Of a stretch of DNA of 5,450 nt, positions 1 through 5,450 are shown piece after piece. Below the pieces are notes generated by a model. It did no database searches, had not been told where the DNA came from, and worked only from the letters and a program-made list of their open reading frames with translations. Position numbers and translations under genes: made by a program. The number at the start of each line of letters is the position of its first letter. Positions within the stretch are counted from its first letter, which is position 1. The DNA is from Fimbriiglobus sp. (GTDB lineage: Bacteria > Planctomycetota > Planctomycetia > Gemmatales > Gemmataceae), in the NCBI GenBank assembly GCA_025352585.1, contig JANXTD010000340.1:1-5450 (forward strand), given 5' to 3'.

Positions 1-935
1 TCGAGCAGGCCAACTTCGACCCCGCCAACGTCGATGTGCTGATCTACGCCGGGGTCTGCCGCGAGCAGTACGAGCCGGCCACGGCGTGCGCGGTCGCGTC
101 CAACCTCGGCATCTCCCGCGACGCCACCATGTACGACCTCAGCAACGCCTGCCTGGGTGTCCTGAACGGCGTGATCGAGGTCGCCAACCGTATCGAACTG
201 GGCCAGGCGCGCGCCGGGCTGGTCGTCTCGTGCGAGTCGGCCCGCGAGATCAACGAAGCCGCCATCGACAACGTCAACACCTCGAAGTCCCACGACGTGT
301 ACCGCTCCGCCCTGGCCACGTTCACCGGCGGCTCCGGGGCGGTCGCCATCCTAGTCACCAGCGAAGACTACTCGCCGGACGGCCGCCGCAAACTCGTCGG
401 CGGCGCGGCCAAGAACGCGCCGGAGCACCACGACCTGTGCCGCTGGGGCGTGCGGTCGATCCTGCCCACGGGCGTTGGCAACTTGCTCGACCAGAAGATG
501 CCGCTGATGTTCGAGCAGGTGCTCGGTACGCAGGCCGGCACGCTCGTCAAGTCGGGCGTCGAGTACGGCATGCGGCACGTCATGGTGCCGTTCATGGAGA
601 CGCAAGCGGGTGAGGTGCTAAAGTTCGGCGTCGATCTCGGTACCAAGACTTGGGCGGCGTTCCTCGCGAAACTCGGCTGGGCCAAGGAGGCGATCGACAA
701 GGTGATTTGCCACCAGGTTGGCAGCAAGCACCGCGACGCGATTTTGAAGGGCTTCGGCATCGACCCGTCGAAGGACTACAACACCTTCGCCCACCTCGGC
801 AACATCGGCACCGTGTCGCTGCCGATGACCGCGGCCATCGCCGAGGAACGCGGCTTCTTCGTCCCCGGCGACCGCGTCGGCCTACTCGGCATCGGCAGCG
901 GCTTGAACTGCCTCATGCTCGGCGTCGAGTGGTGA
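1..935 (+). CDS. oleA: OleA, thiolase-fold acyl-CoA head-to-head condensing enzyme (5' end outside window)
   Basis: OleA joins two fatty acyl-CoAs by a non-decarboxylative Claisen condensation to give a 2-alkyl-3-keto acid, the first step of ole olefin synthesis in the cytoplasm. The reading frame is open from base 3, so the GTG at 36 is an internal valine codon and roughly 90 N-terminal residues lie upstream, judged from the catalytic Cys position (143) in Xanthomonas OleA. Visible landmarks: the glutamate of YEPATAC (codon 72-74), which matches the catalytic base Glu117 of Xanthomonas OleA; the nucleophile Cys in SNACLG (150-152); His in CHQVGSKH (711-713); Asn in HLGNIGT (801-803); and the C-terminal GIGSGLNC motif. 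The His-to-Asn spacing of 30 residues equals that of Xanthomonas OleA, but the Cys-to-His spacing is about 45 residues longer because of an insertion after CRWG. FabH is the main alternative; the Glu motif, C-terminus and oleBCD neighbours favour OleA. The stop overlaps the oleB start. Any promoter for the cluster would lie upstream of the window. Confidence 0.94.
   Translation, partial: EQANFDPANVDVLIYAGVCREQYEPATACAVASNLGISRDATMYDLSNACLGVLNGVIEVANRIELGQARAGLVVSCESAREINEAAIDNVNTSKSHDVYRSALATFTGGSGAVAILVTSEDYSPDGRRKLVGGAAKNAPEHHDLCRWGVRSILPTGVGNLLDQKMPLMFEQVLGTQAGTLVKSGVEYGMRHVMVPFMETQAGEVLKFGVDLGTKTWAAFLAKLGWAKEAIDKVICHQVGSKHRDAILKGFGIDPSKDYNTFAHLGNIGTVSLPMTAAIAEERGFFVPGDRVGLLGIGSGLNCLMLGVEW
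528..641 (+). repeat. Degenerate internal repeat inside oleA (two helix-like units)
   Basis: Two 14-codon units, 528-569 and 600-641, lie 72 bases (24 codons) apart in the same frame. They encode TQAGTLVKSGVEYG and TQAGEVLKFGVDLG, with 8 of 14 residues identical and three more conservative (L/V, V/L, E/D). At the DNA level I count 27 of 42 bases the same, so this is an old duplication or a constrained similarity, not a recent copy. The second unit is the one that aligns with other OleA proteins; the first lies within the extra segment. Confidence 0.55.
932..935 (+). promoter_or_regulatory. GTGA start-stop overlap of oleA and oleB
   Basis: The oleB start GTG (932-934) shares two bases with the oleA stop TGA (933-935). 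No purine-rich Shine-Dalgarno sequence is seen in the 20 bases before it, so oleB is probably translated by ribosomes that finish oleA. This overlap is the main reason for choosing this start over the in-frame GTG at 950. Confidence 0.6.
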
Positions 936-1840
936 CCACGCTCCCGACTGTGGGCGCGCCGGCGGTCACGGCGCTCTACCCCTTCACGCCGAAGTCGTTC
1001 CGCCAGCCCCACGACAACGCGCAGTCGTACCTCGACGAGGGCCACGGCGACCCGGTCGTCATGGTCCACGGCAACCCGACCTGGAGCGCCTACTTCCGCA
1101 ACGTCGTGCTGGCCTTGCGCGACCGCTACCGCTGCGTTGCCCCCGACCACGTCGGCTGCGGCCGCTCCGACAAGCCGACCCTCGCGCAGTACGACTTCAG
1201 CCTCAAGAGCCGCGTCGATGACCTCGAACGGCTGCTCGACCACGCCGGCGTGACGGAGAACATCACGCTGCTGGTGCAAGACTGGGGCGGCATGATCGGG
1301 CTGAGCTACGCCGCGCGGCACCCCGGCCGGATCAAGCGCATCATCGCCACGAACACCGGCTGCGGCCCCCTGCCCGCGTCGAAGCCGTTCCCCTACTCGC
1401 TGTGGCTGGGCCGCAACACCGCCCTCGGCGCGTGGCTGATCCTGAAGCAGAACGCCTTCTGCCGGCTGGCCGCGAAGTGGTGCGTCACCCGCAAGCCGCT
1501 GTCGCCGGAGGTGCGGGCGCTGTACCTCGACCCGCACGACACCCCGGCCGACCGGCTCAGCGTGTTGAAGTTCGTGCAGACGATTCCGCTCTCGCCGCGC
1601 GATGCGGGTTGGGACATCGTCACGCAGACCGCGGCGTCGCTGGCGAAGTTCGCCGACACGCCGACGCTGCTGCTGTGGGGCCTGCGCGACTTCGTCTTCG
1701 ACAGGCATTTCCTGGCCGACTTCCAGGCGAAGTTCCCGCACGCCGAGACGCACACCTGGGCCGACTGCGGGCACTACCTCCTCGACGACGCCCCCGACGA
1801 AGTGCTCGCCAAGATCGAAGACTTCTTGAAGCGGACGTAA
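932..1840 (+). CDS. oleB: OleB, beta-lactone decarboxylase (alpha/beta-hydrolase, haloalkane dehalogenase-like)
   Basis: OleB splits the cis-beta-lactone made by OleC into a cis-alkene and CO2, the last step of the pathway. The protein is 302 residues, a normal length. It is an alpha/beta-hydrolase of the haloalkane dehalogenase superfamily: HGNPTWS at 46-52 carries the oxyanion/halide-site Asn48; VQDWGG holds the nucleophile Asp117 and the neighbouring Trp118; Asp253 in WGLRDFVF is the likely acid; His281 in CGHYLLDD is the general base. The Asp-to-His spacing of 164 is almost that of Xanthomonas OleB (Asp114, His277). Alone, the protein would often be annotated as haloalkane dehalogenase; its place between oleA and oleC decides for OleB. 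The frame is open further upstream (to about 650) only because oleA is GC-rich; that stretch is not OleB-like. Start choice: GTG 932 overlapping the oleA stop; GTG 950 is a possible alternative. It is separate from oleC, unlike the actinobacterial OleBC fusion. OleB, OleC and OleD are known to form large assemblies in Xanthomonas. Confidence 0.93.
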   Translation: MTTLPTVGAPAVTALYPFTPKSFRQPHDNAQSYLDEGHGDPVVMVHGNPTWSAYFRNVVLALRDRYRCVAPDHVGCGRSDKPTLAQYDFSLKSRVDDLERLLDHAGVTENITLLVQDWGGMIGLSYAARHPGRIKRIIATNTGCGPLPASKPFPYSLWLGRNTALGAWLILKQNAFCRLAAKWCVTRKPLSPEVRALYLDPHDTPADRLSVLKFVQTIPLSPRDAGWDIVTQTAASLAKFADTPTLLLWGLRDFVFDRHFLADFQAKFPHAETHTWADCGHYLLDDAPDEVLAKIEDFLKRT

Positions 1841-1841
1841 C

Positions 1842-3497
1842 GTGACCCCGCCCGTGAACGTCGCCGCGCACCTCGCCCGCCGGGCCGCCACGTCGCCGGC
1901 GCAGGTCGCCGTCCACGACCGCCGCCGGCACGTCACCTTCGCACAACTGTGCGCCACGACCGACGCCCTGACGCACGGCTTCGCCGCCGCCGGGGTCGCA
2001 CGCGGCGACCGGGTGGCGGTGATGGTGCCGCCGTCGGTCGAGTTCTTCGCGGTGACGTTCGCGCTGCTGCAACTCGGCGCGATCCCGGTGATGATCGACC
2101 CCGGCATGGGCGTGCGCAACCTCGGCAAGTGCCTGGCCCACGCGGAGCCGGCGGCGTTCGTCGGGGTGCCGAAAGCCCACGTCGCTCGCCGGCTGTTCGG
2201 CTGGGCCAAGCGCTCGCTGAAGCTCACCGCCAACGTGGGCCGCTGGCGTCTCGGCTGCACCCACTCGACGCGAACGCTCACCGCCACGGGCAAGGCGCTC
2301 GGCCCGTGGCTGTTACCGGAGTTCGCCCCGACGGACGCGGCGGCGGTGCTGTTCACCAGCGGCAGCACCGGTGTCGCCAAAGGCGTGAACTACACGCACG
2401 GCGTCTTCGCGGCCCAGGTCGAGGCGTTGCGCGACCTTTACGGCATCGAGCCGGGCGAGGTCGATTTGTGTACCTTCCCGCTGTTCGCCCTCTTCGGCCC
2501 CGCCCTCGGCATGACCTGCGTGATCCCGCGGATGAACCCTAGCCGCCCGGCGACGATCGACCCCGCCAAGGCGTTCGCCCAAATGCGGCAGTACCACGTG
2601 ACGAACCTGTTCGGCTCCCCCGCCGTCGTCCGCCGGCTCGGCCAACACCCCGGCGGCGTTGACGCGCTCTCGACGCTGCGCCGCGTGATCTCGGCCGGTG
2701 CCCCGGCGCGGCTCGACGCCCTCGAAGCCTTGCAGTCGAAGCTACCGCCGGGGGTCGAAATCTTTACCCCCTACGGCGCGACCGAGTGCCTGCCGGTGTC
2801 GAACGTCGGCACGCGGGAGATCCTAGGCGAGACGGCGGCGCTCACGCGGCAGGGCAAGGGCGTCTGCGTCGGCCGGCCGCACCCCGGCGTGCGCGTCGCG
2901 GTCATCGCCATCACCGACGCCGCCATCCCGACCTGGAGCGACGCGCTGGCGCTGCCGGTGGGGGTCGTCGGCGAGTTCGTCGTGCGTGGCCCGGTCGTGA
3001 CGCGCGAGTATTTCCGCAACCCCGCCGCGACGGCATTGGCGAAGATCACCGACCCCGCGACCGGTGAAGTCTTGCACCGCATGGGCGACGTGGGCTACCT
3101 CGACGAGACCGGCCGCCTCTGGTTCTGCGGCCGCAAGTCGCACCGCGTCGTCACCCGCACGGCGACGCTGTTGACGGACATGGTCGAGCCGGTGTTCAAC
3201 GAGGTGCCCGGCGTCTTGCGCACCGCCTTGGTCGGGGTCAAGCGTGGCGGGGTCACGCACCCGGTGTTGTGCTTCGAGTTGGACTTGCAGAGTGGCGCCC
3301 TGAAGCGTGGCGTGGTGGTCGAAGACGAGCTGGCCGCGCGGGCCATCGACTTCCCCCACACGGAGTCGATCTCGACGTTCCTGGAGCACGGCCTGTTCCC
3401 GGTGGATGTGCGGCACAACTCCAAAATCTTCCGCGAGTATCTCGCCGCCTGGGCGGACAAAGTCCTCGGCCCCACCTGGAACGGCGGCCCGGCGTGA
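1842..3497 (+). CDS. oleC: OleC, ATP-dependent beta-lactone synthetase (ANL superfamily)
   Basis: OleC activates the carboxylate of a 2-alkyl-3-hydroxy acid with ATP and lets the hydroxyl attack it, giving a beta-lactone, AMP and pyrophosphate. The 551-residue protein has the ANL adenylation-domain motifs in order: the phosphate-binding loop FTSGSTGVAKG at 171-181; YGATE at 311-315; Asp416 in MGDVGYLD, expected to bind the ribose; GRKSHRV from 430, the hinge to the C-terminal domain; and Lys528 in RHNSKIFREYL, the catalytic lysine near the C-terminus. The segments DPGMGVRNLGKCLA (about 86-99) and NPSRPATIDPAKAF (about 228-241) are typical of OleC rather than of general acyl-CoA ligases. The start GTG lies one base after the oleB stop; GTG at 1854 is an alternative. 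No good ribosome site is visible, only a weak purine stretch around 1828-1836. The stop TGA overlaps the oleD start. Fatty-acyl-CoA ligase or AMP-binding protein would be the automated label; context and motifs support OleC. Confidence 0.94.
   Translation: MTPPVNVAAHLARRAATSPAQVAVHDRRRHVTFAQLCATTDALTHGFAAAGVARGDRVAVMVPPSVEFFAVTFALLQLGAIPVMIDPGMGVRNLGKCLAHAEPAAFVGVPKAHVARRLFGWAKRSLKLTANVGRWRLGCTHSTRTLTATGKALGPWLLPEFAPTDAAAVLFTSGSTGVAKGVNYTHGVFAAQVEALRDLYGIEPGEVDLCTFPLFALFGPALGMTCVIPRMNPSRPATIDPAKAFAQMRQYHVTNLFGSPAVVRRLGQHPGGVDALSTLRRVISAGAPARLDALEALQSKLPPGVEIFTPYGATECLPVSNVGTREILGETAALTRQGKGVCVGRPHPGVRVAVIAITDAAIPTWSDALALPVGVVGEFVVRGPVVTREYFRNPAATALAKITDPATGEVLHRMGDVGYLDETGRLWFCGRKSHRVVTRTATLLTDMVEPVFNEVPGVLRTALVGVKRGGVTHPVLCFELDLQSGALKRGVVVEDELAARAIDFPHTESISTFLEHGLFPVDVRHNSKIFREYLAAWADKVLGPTWNGGPA
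3494..3497 (+). promoter_or_regulatory. GTGA start-stop overlap of oleC and oleD
   Basis: The oleD start GTG (3494-3496) overlaps the oleC stop TGA (3495-3497). The upstream bases are C- and G-rich without an AGGAG-like site, which fits termination-reinitiation coupling. The encoded N-terminus MRVLVTGGGGFLG begins directly with the first strand of the Rossmann fold, which confirms this start. Confidence 0.65.
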
Positions 3498-4531
3498 GAG
3501 TGCTCGTCACCGGCGGCGGCGGCTTTCTCGGTGGGGCGATCGTCCGCAAACTGGCAGGCCGTGGCGATTCCGTCGCCGCACTGAGCCGGACGGCGACCGA
3601 CTGGCACGCCAGTCTGGGCGTGGCCCACGTCGCCGCCGACCTGACCGACACGGCTGCCGTCGCCCGCGCCGCCGAGGGCTGTGACGCCGTGGTCCACGTC
3701 GCGGCGAAGGCCGGGGTCTGGGGGCCGTTCGCGGAGTTCCACCGCGTCAACGTGTTGGGCACGCGGAGTGTCATCGAGGCGTGCCGCCGCGCCGGGGTGC
3801 CGCGGCTCGTTTACACCAGCACACCGAGTGTGGTCCACGGCGGGGCGTCGCTTGACGGCGTCACCGAGGCGGCCCCCTACCCCGCGCACTTCGACGCCCC
3901 GTACCCCGCGACGAAGGCGGTCGCGGAGCGGGCCGTCCTTGCCGCGAACGGCCCGAAGCTCTCGACGGTGGCGTTGCGGCCGCACCTGATCTGGGGGCCT
4001 GGCGACCCGCACCTGATCCCCCGCGTGCTGGCGAAAGCCCGCGCCGGCAAGTTGCGGCGCGTCGGCAATCGCCCCGTGATCGTGGACGTGACCTACGTCG
4101 AGAACGCCGCCGACGCGCACCTGCTCGCGCTCGACCGGGTCGCCCCCGGTGCGGCCTGCGCGGGCCGGGCGTACTTCGTGACCAACGGCGAGCCGGTCGA
4201 GCTGTGGGACTTCCTGAACCGCGTACTGGCGATTCACGGCCTGCCGCCGGTGACGCGGACCGTGCCGGTGTGGGCGGCGAAGCTCGCCGGGGCGACGCTC
4301 GAAGCGGCGTACCGCCTGACTCGCCGCGCGGACGAGCCGCCGCTGACGCGCTTCGTGGCGGCGCAGCTGAGCACGTCGCACTGGTACGACATCACCGCCG
4401 CGCGGCGTGACCTCGGCTACGCCCCGGCGGTCAGCGTCGCGGAGGGGCTGCGGCGACTTGCCGCCCTTCACTCGCCGCACGCTTCAACTACAATTCCCCC
4501 CGACACCCACCCCCACAGGGCCACGCGATGA
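3494..4531 (+). CDS. oleD: OleD, NADPH-dependent 2-alkyl-3-ketoacid reductase (extended SDR)
   Basis: OleD reduces the 2-alkyl-3-keto acid released by OleA to the 2-alkyl-3-hydroxy acid used by OleC. The 345-residue protein is an extended short-chain dehydrogenase of the 3-beta-hydroxysteroid dehydrogenase/epimerase type. VTGGGGFLGG at 5-14 is the dinucleotide-binding glycine motif; HVAAKAGVWG resembles the conserved segment after beta-4; YTSTPSVVHGG supplies the Ser/Thr of the active site (candidates Ser109, Thr110, Ser112); YPATK gives Tyr137 and Lys141. RPHLIWGPGDPHL and TSHWYDITAARRDLGY are characteristic of OleD. The start is the GTG overlapping the oleC stop; the frame upstream to 3269 is only a shadow of oleC. 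The normal domain ends near LRRLAALHS, and the last 18 residues are a Pro/Thr/His/Arg-rich tail encoded by DNA that looks like the promoter and leader of gnd. Its annotation by homology alone would be NAD-dependent epimerase/dehydratase. Confidence 0.94.
   Translation: MRVLVTGGGGFLGGAIVRKLAGRGDSVAALSRTATDWHASLGVAHVAADLTDTAAVARAAEGCDAVVHVAAKAGVWGPFAEFHRVNVLGTRSVIEACRRAGVPRLVYTSTPSVVHGGASLDGVTEAAPYPAHFDAPYPATKAVAERAVLAANGPKLSTVALRPHLIWGPGDPHLIPRVLAKARAGKLRRVGNRPVIVDVTYVENAADAHLLALDRVAPGAACAGRAYFVTNGEPVELWDFLNRVLAIHGLPPVTRTVPVWAAKLAGATLEAAYRLTRRADEPPLTRFVAAQLSTSHWYDITAARRDLGYAPAVSVAEGLRRLAALHSPHASTTIPPDTHPHRATR
4467..4494 (+). promoter_or_regulatory. Putative sigma70-type promoter for gnd inside the 3' end of oleD
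   Basis: TACAAT at 4489-4494 matches the -10 consensus at five of six bases and sits in one of the few AT-rich patches of the window. TTCACT at 4467-4472 matches four of six -35 bases with a 16-base spacer. The start of transcription would fall near 4501-4502, giving a leader of about 26 bases before the gnd ATG. Planctomycete promoters are poorly defined, and one good hexamer can occur by chance. Confidence 0.42.
4517..4531 (+). promoter_or_regulatory. gnd ribosome site and ATGA overlap with oleD
   Basis: AGGG at 4517-4520 ends seven bases before the ATG at 4528, a weak but well-spaced Shine-Dalgarno sequence. The ATG overlaps the oleD stop TGA (4529-4531) as ATGA. This supports 4528 over the in-frame ATG at 4561, which is preceded by a pyrimidine-rich stretch with no ribosome site. 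Confidence 0.5.
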
Positions 4532-5450
4532 GTACGGACACGCCGACTACCCCCGTCCAGATGCTGGTCGCGCCCGCGGCCCCGGCCGTCACGCCGACCG
4601 CTGATATCGGGCTGATCGGGCTGGCGGTCATGGGCGAGAACCTCATCCTCAACATGGAGTCGCGCGGCTTCACCGTCGGCGTGTTCAACCGCACCACGGC
4701 CAAGGTCGATGAGTTCCTCGCCGGCCGCGGGGCGGGCAAGAAGCTCGTCGGCTCGCACGACCTGCCGCACTTCGTCGCCACGCTCAAGACGCCGCGCAAA
4801 GTCATGCTGATGGTCCAGGCCGGCAAGCCGGTGGACGCGGTCATCGACCAACTCGTGCCGCTGCTGTCGCCCGGCGACATCATCATCGACGGCGGCAACT
4901 CGAACTTCCCCGACACGACCCGCCGCACGAAAGCCCTCGCCGCCAAGTCGCTGCACTTCGTCGGCACGGGTGTGAGCGGCGGCGAAGAAGGTGCCCTGAA
5001 GGGGCCGTCGATCAGGCCCGGCGGCGACCCCGCGGCGTGGCCGGCCGTCAAGCCGATCTTCCAGGCGATCGCGGCCAAGGTCAAGGACGGCCACGCCGAG
5101 GTGCCGTGCTGCGACTGGGTCGGGCCGGAGGGGGCCGGGCACTTCGTCAAGATGGTCCACAACGGCATCGAGTACGGCGACATCCAGCTCATCAACGAGG
5201 CCTACCACCTGCTGTCGGGCCTGCTCGGCATGACCGCCCCGGAGCTGTCGAAGGTGTTCGCCAAGTGGAACACGGGGGCGCTCGACAGCTACCTCATCGA
5301 GATCACCCGCGACATCCTGGCCTTCGTGGACCCCGAGACCGGCAAGCCGATGGTCGATCTGATCCTCGACACGGCCGGGCAGAAGGGCACCGGCAAGTGG
5401 ACCGTCACGTCGGCGCTCGACCTCGGCGTGCCGCTGACCCTGATTAGCGA
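4528..5450 (+). CDS. gnd: 6-phosphogluconate dehydrogenase, decarboxylating (3' end outside window)
   Basis: Gnd oxidises and decarboxylates 6-phosphogluconate to ribulose 5-phosphate with reduction of NADP+ in the oxidative pentose phosphate pathway. The frame runs open from the ATG through the window edge, giving 307 codons of a protein that is usually about 470-480 residues. Family landmarks: IGLIGLAVMGENL at 27-39 is the NADP-binding loop; FNRTTAKVDEF follows; IIIDGGNSNFPDTTRR; GVSGGEEGALKGPS; and HFVKMVHNGIEYGDIQLI, with catalytic Lys208 and Glu215 at the spacing of sheep Lys183/Glu190. WNTGALDSYLIEIT and GQKGTGKWT lie near the edge. Two oddities: about 26 residues rich in Ala, Pro, Thr and Val precede the Rossmann strand, where E. 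coli Gnd has about five, and the usual PSIMPGG or PSLMPGG is PSIRPGG here (Arg163, AGG at 5014-5016). It probably has its own promoter and may also be read from the ole transcript. The tetradecameric, long form of 6PGDH is clear from the motifs. Confidence 0.95.
   Translation, partial: MSTDTPTTPVQMLVAPAAPAVTPTADIGLIGLAVMGENLILNMESRGFTVGVFNRTTAKVDEFLAGRGAGKKLVGSHDLPHFVATLKTPRKVMLMVQAGKPVDAVIDQLVPLLSPGDIIIDGGNSNFPDTTRRTKALAAKSLHFVGTGVSGGEEGALKGPSIRPGGDPAAWPAVKPIFQAIAAKVKDGHAEVPCCDWVGPEGAGHFVKMVHNGIEYGDIQLINEAYHLLSGLLGMTAPELSKVFAKWNTGALDSYLIEITRDILAFVDPETGKPMVDLILDTAGQKGTGKWTVTSALDLGVPLTLIS

Noticed and set aside
650..931. 5' extension of oleB into oleA
   Set aside because: The frame is open, but the added 94 residues are Arg/Pro-rich and unrelated to alpha/beta-hydrolases, while GTG 932 gives the normal OleB length.
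776..2380. Long open frame of 534 codons on the minus strand
   Set aside because: It is antisense to oleA, oleB and oleC. Its translation is Arg/Val/Ala-rich with no family motif, as expected when GC-rich codons are read on the opposite strand.
3269..3493. 5' extension of oleD into oleC
   Set aside because: The Rossmann strand begins right after GTG 3494; the extra 75 residues are a shadow of oleC.
4458..4463. TTGCCG as the -35 box of the gnd promoter
   Set aside because: It lies 25 bases before TACAAT, too far for a sigma70 promoter; TTCACT at 4467-4472 with a 16-base spacer fits better.
3095..4480. Open frame of 461 codons on the minus strand
   Set aside because: It lies antisense to oleC and oleD, both confirmed by motifs; its composition is that of a GC-rich shadow frame.
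4485..4530. Rho-independent terminator after oleD
   Set aside because: The stretch is C-rich without a clear inverted repeat and has no T-run.
1..4531. A new beta-lactone natural-product or polyketide cluster
   Set aside because: All four proteins match the known OleA, OleB, OleC and OleD signatures in the standard order, and no tailoring, transport or carrier-protein gene is present in the window.
4468..5208. Two open frames on the minus strand opposite gnd
   Set aside because: The plus strand encodes clear 6PGDH motifs throughout; the minus-strand proteins have no recognisable domains.

Overview
The window holds five genes on the + strand, packed end to end with no intergenic space. The first four form a complete, ordered oleABCD cluster for head-to-head condensation of fatty acyl groups into long-chain internal olefins. 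The fifth is the start of gnd, for a decarboxylating 6-phosphogluconate dehydrogenase. oleA is cut by the left edge and gnd by the right edge; oleB, oleC and oleD are complete.

Layout: oleA (3' part, 1-935); oleB (932-1840), overlapping oleA by 4 bases (GTGA); oleC (1842-3497), one base after oleB; oleD (3494-4531), overlapping oleC by 4 bases (GTGA); gnd (4528 to the window end), overlapping oleD by 4 bases (ATGA). oleB, oleC and oleD all start with GTG and none has a convincing Shine-Dalgarno sequence, so translational coupling is likely. gnd starts with ATG and has a weak AGGG ribosome site. A plausible sigma70-type promoter for gnd lies inside the 3' end of oleD. There is no gene-free stretch of note, and I saw no RNA gene, mobile element, CRISPR array or clear terminator.

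How the genes work together (known chemistry of the families): OleA condenses two acyl-CoAs to a 2-alkyl-3-keto acid. OleD reduces the ketone with NADPH to a 2-alkyl-3-hydroxy acid. OleC uses ATP to close a beta-lactone. OleB decarboxylates the lactone to the cis-alkene and CO2. Gnd makes NADPH in the pentose phosphate pathway and could supply OleD, although its placement here may be chance. All catalytic residues expected of OleA, OleB, OleC and Gnd are visible in the window, as is the YxxxK pair of OleD.

Organism: G+C is about two thirds by eye, codon use is strongly GC-ending, GTG starts are common, and oleB and oleC are separate genes rather than the oleBC fusion typical of Actinobacteria. 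Together with the protein flavour this suggests a high-GC planctomycete, perhaps of the Gemmata group. That placement is inference and was not tested by a search.

The system is a known pathway, not a new one. The most unusual points are an approximately 45-residue insertion in OleA that looks like a duplicated helix next to the substrate-channel region, and an oleD tail that is translated through the promoter and leader of gnd.
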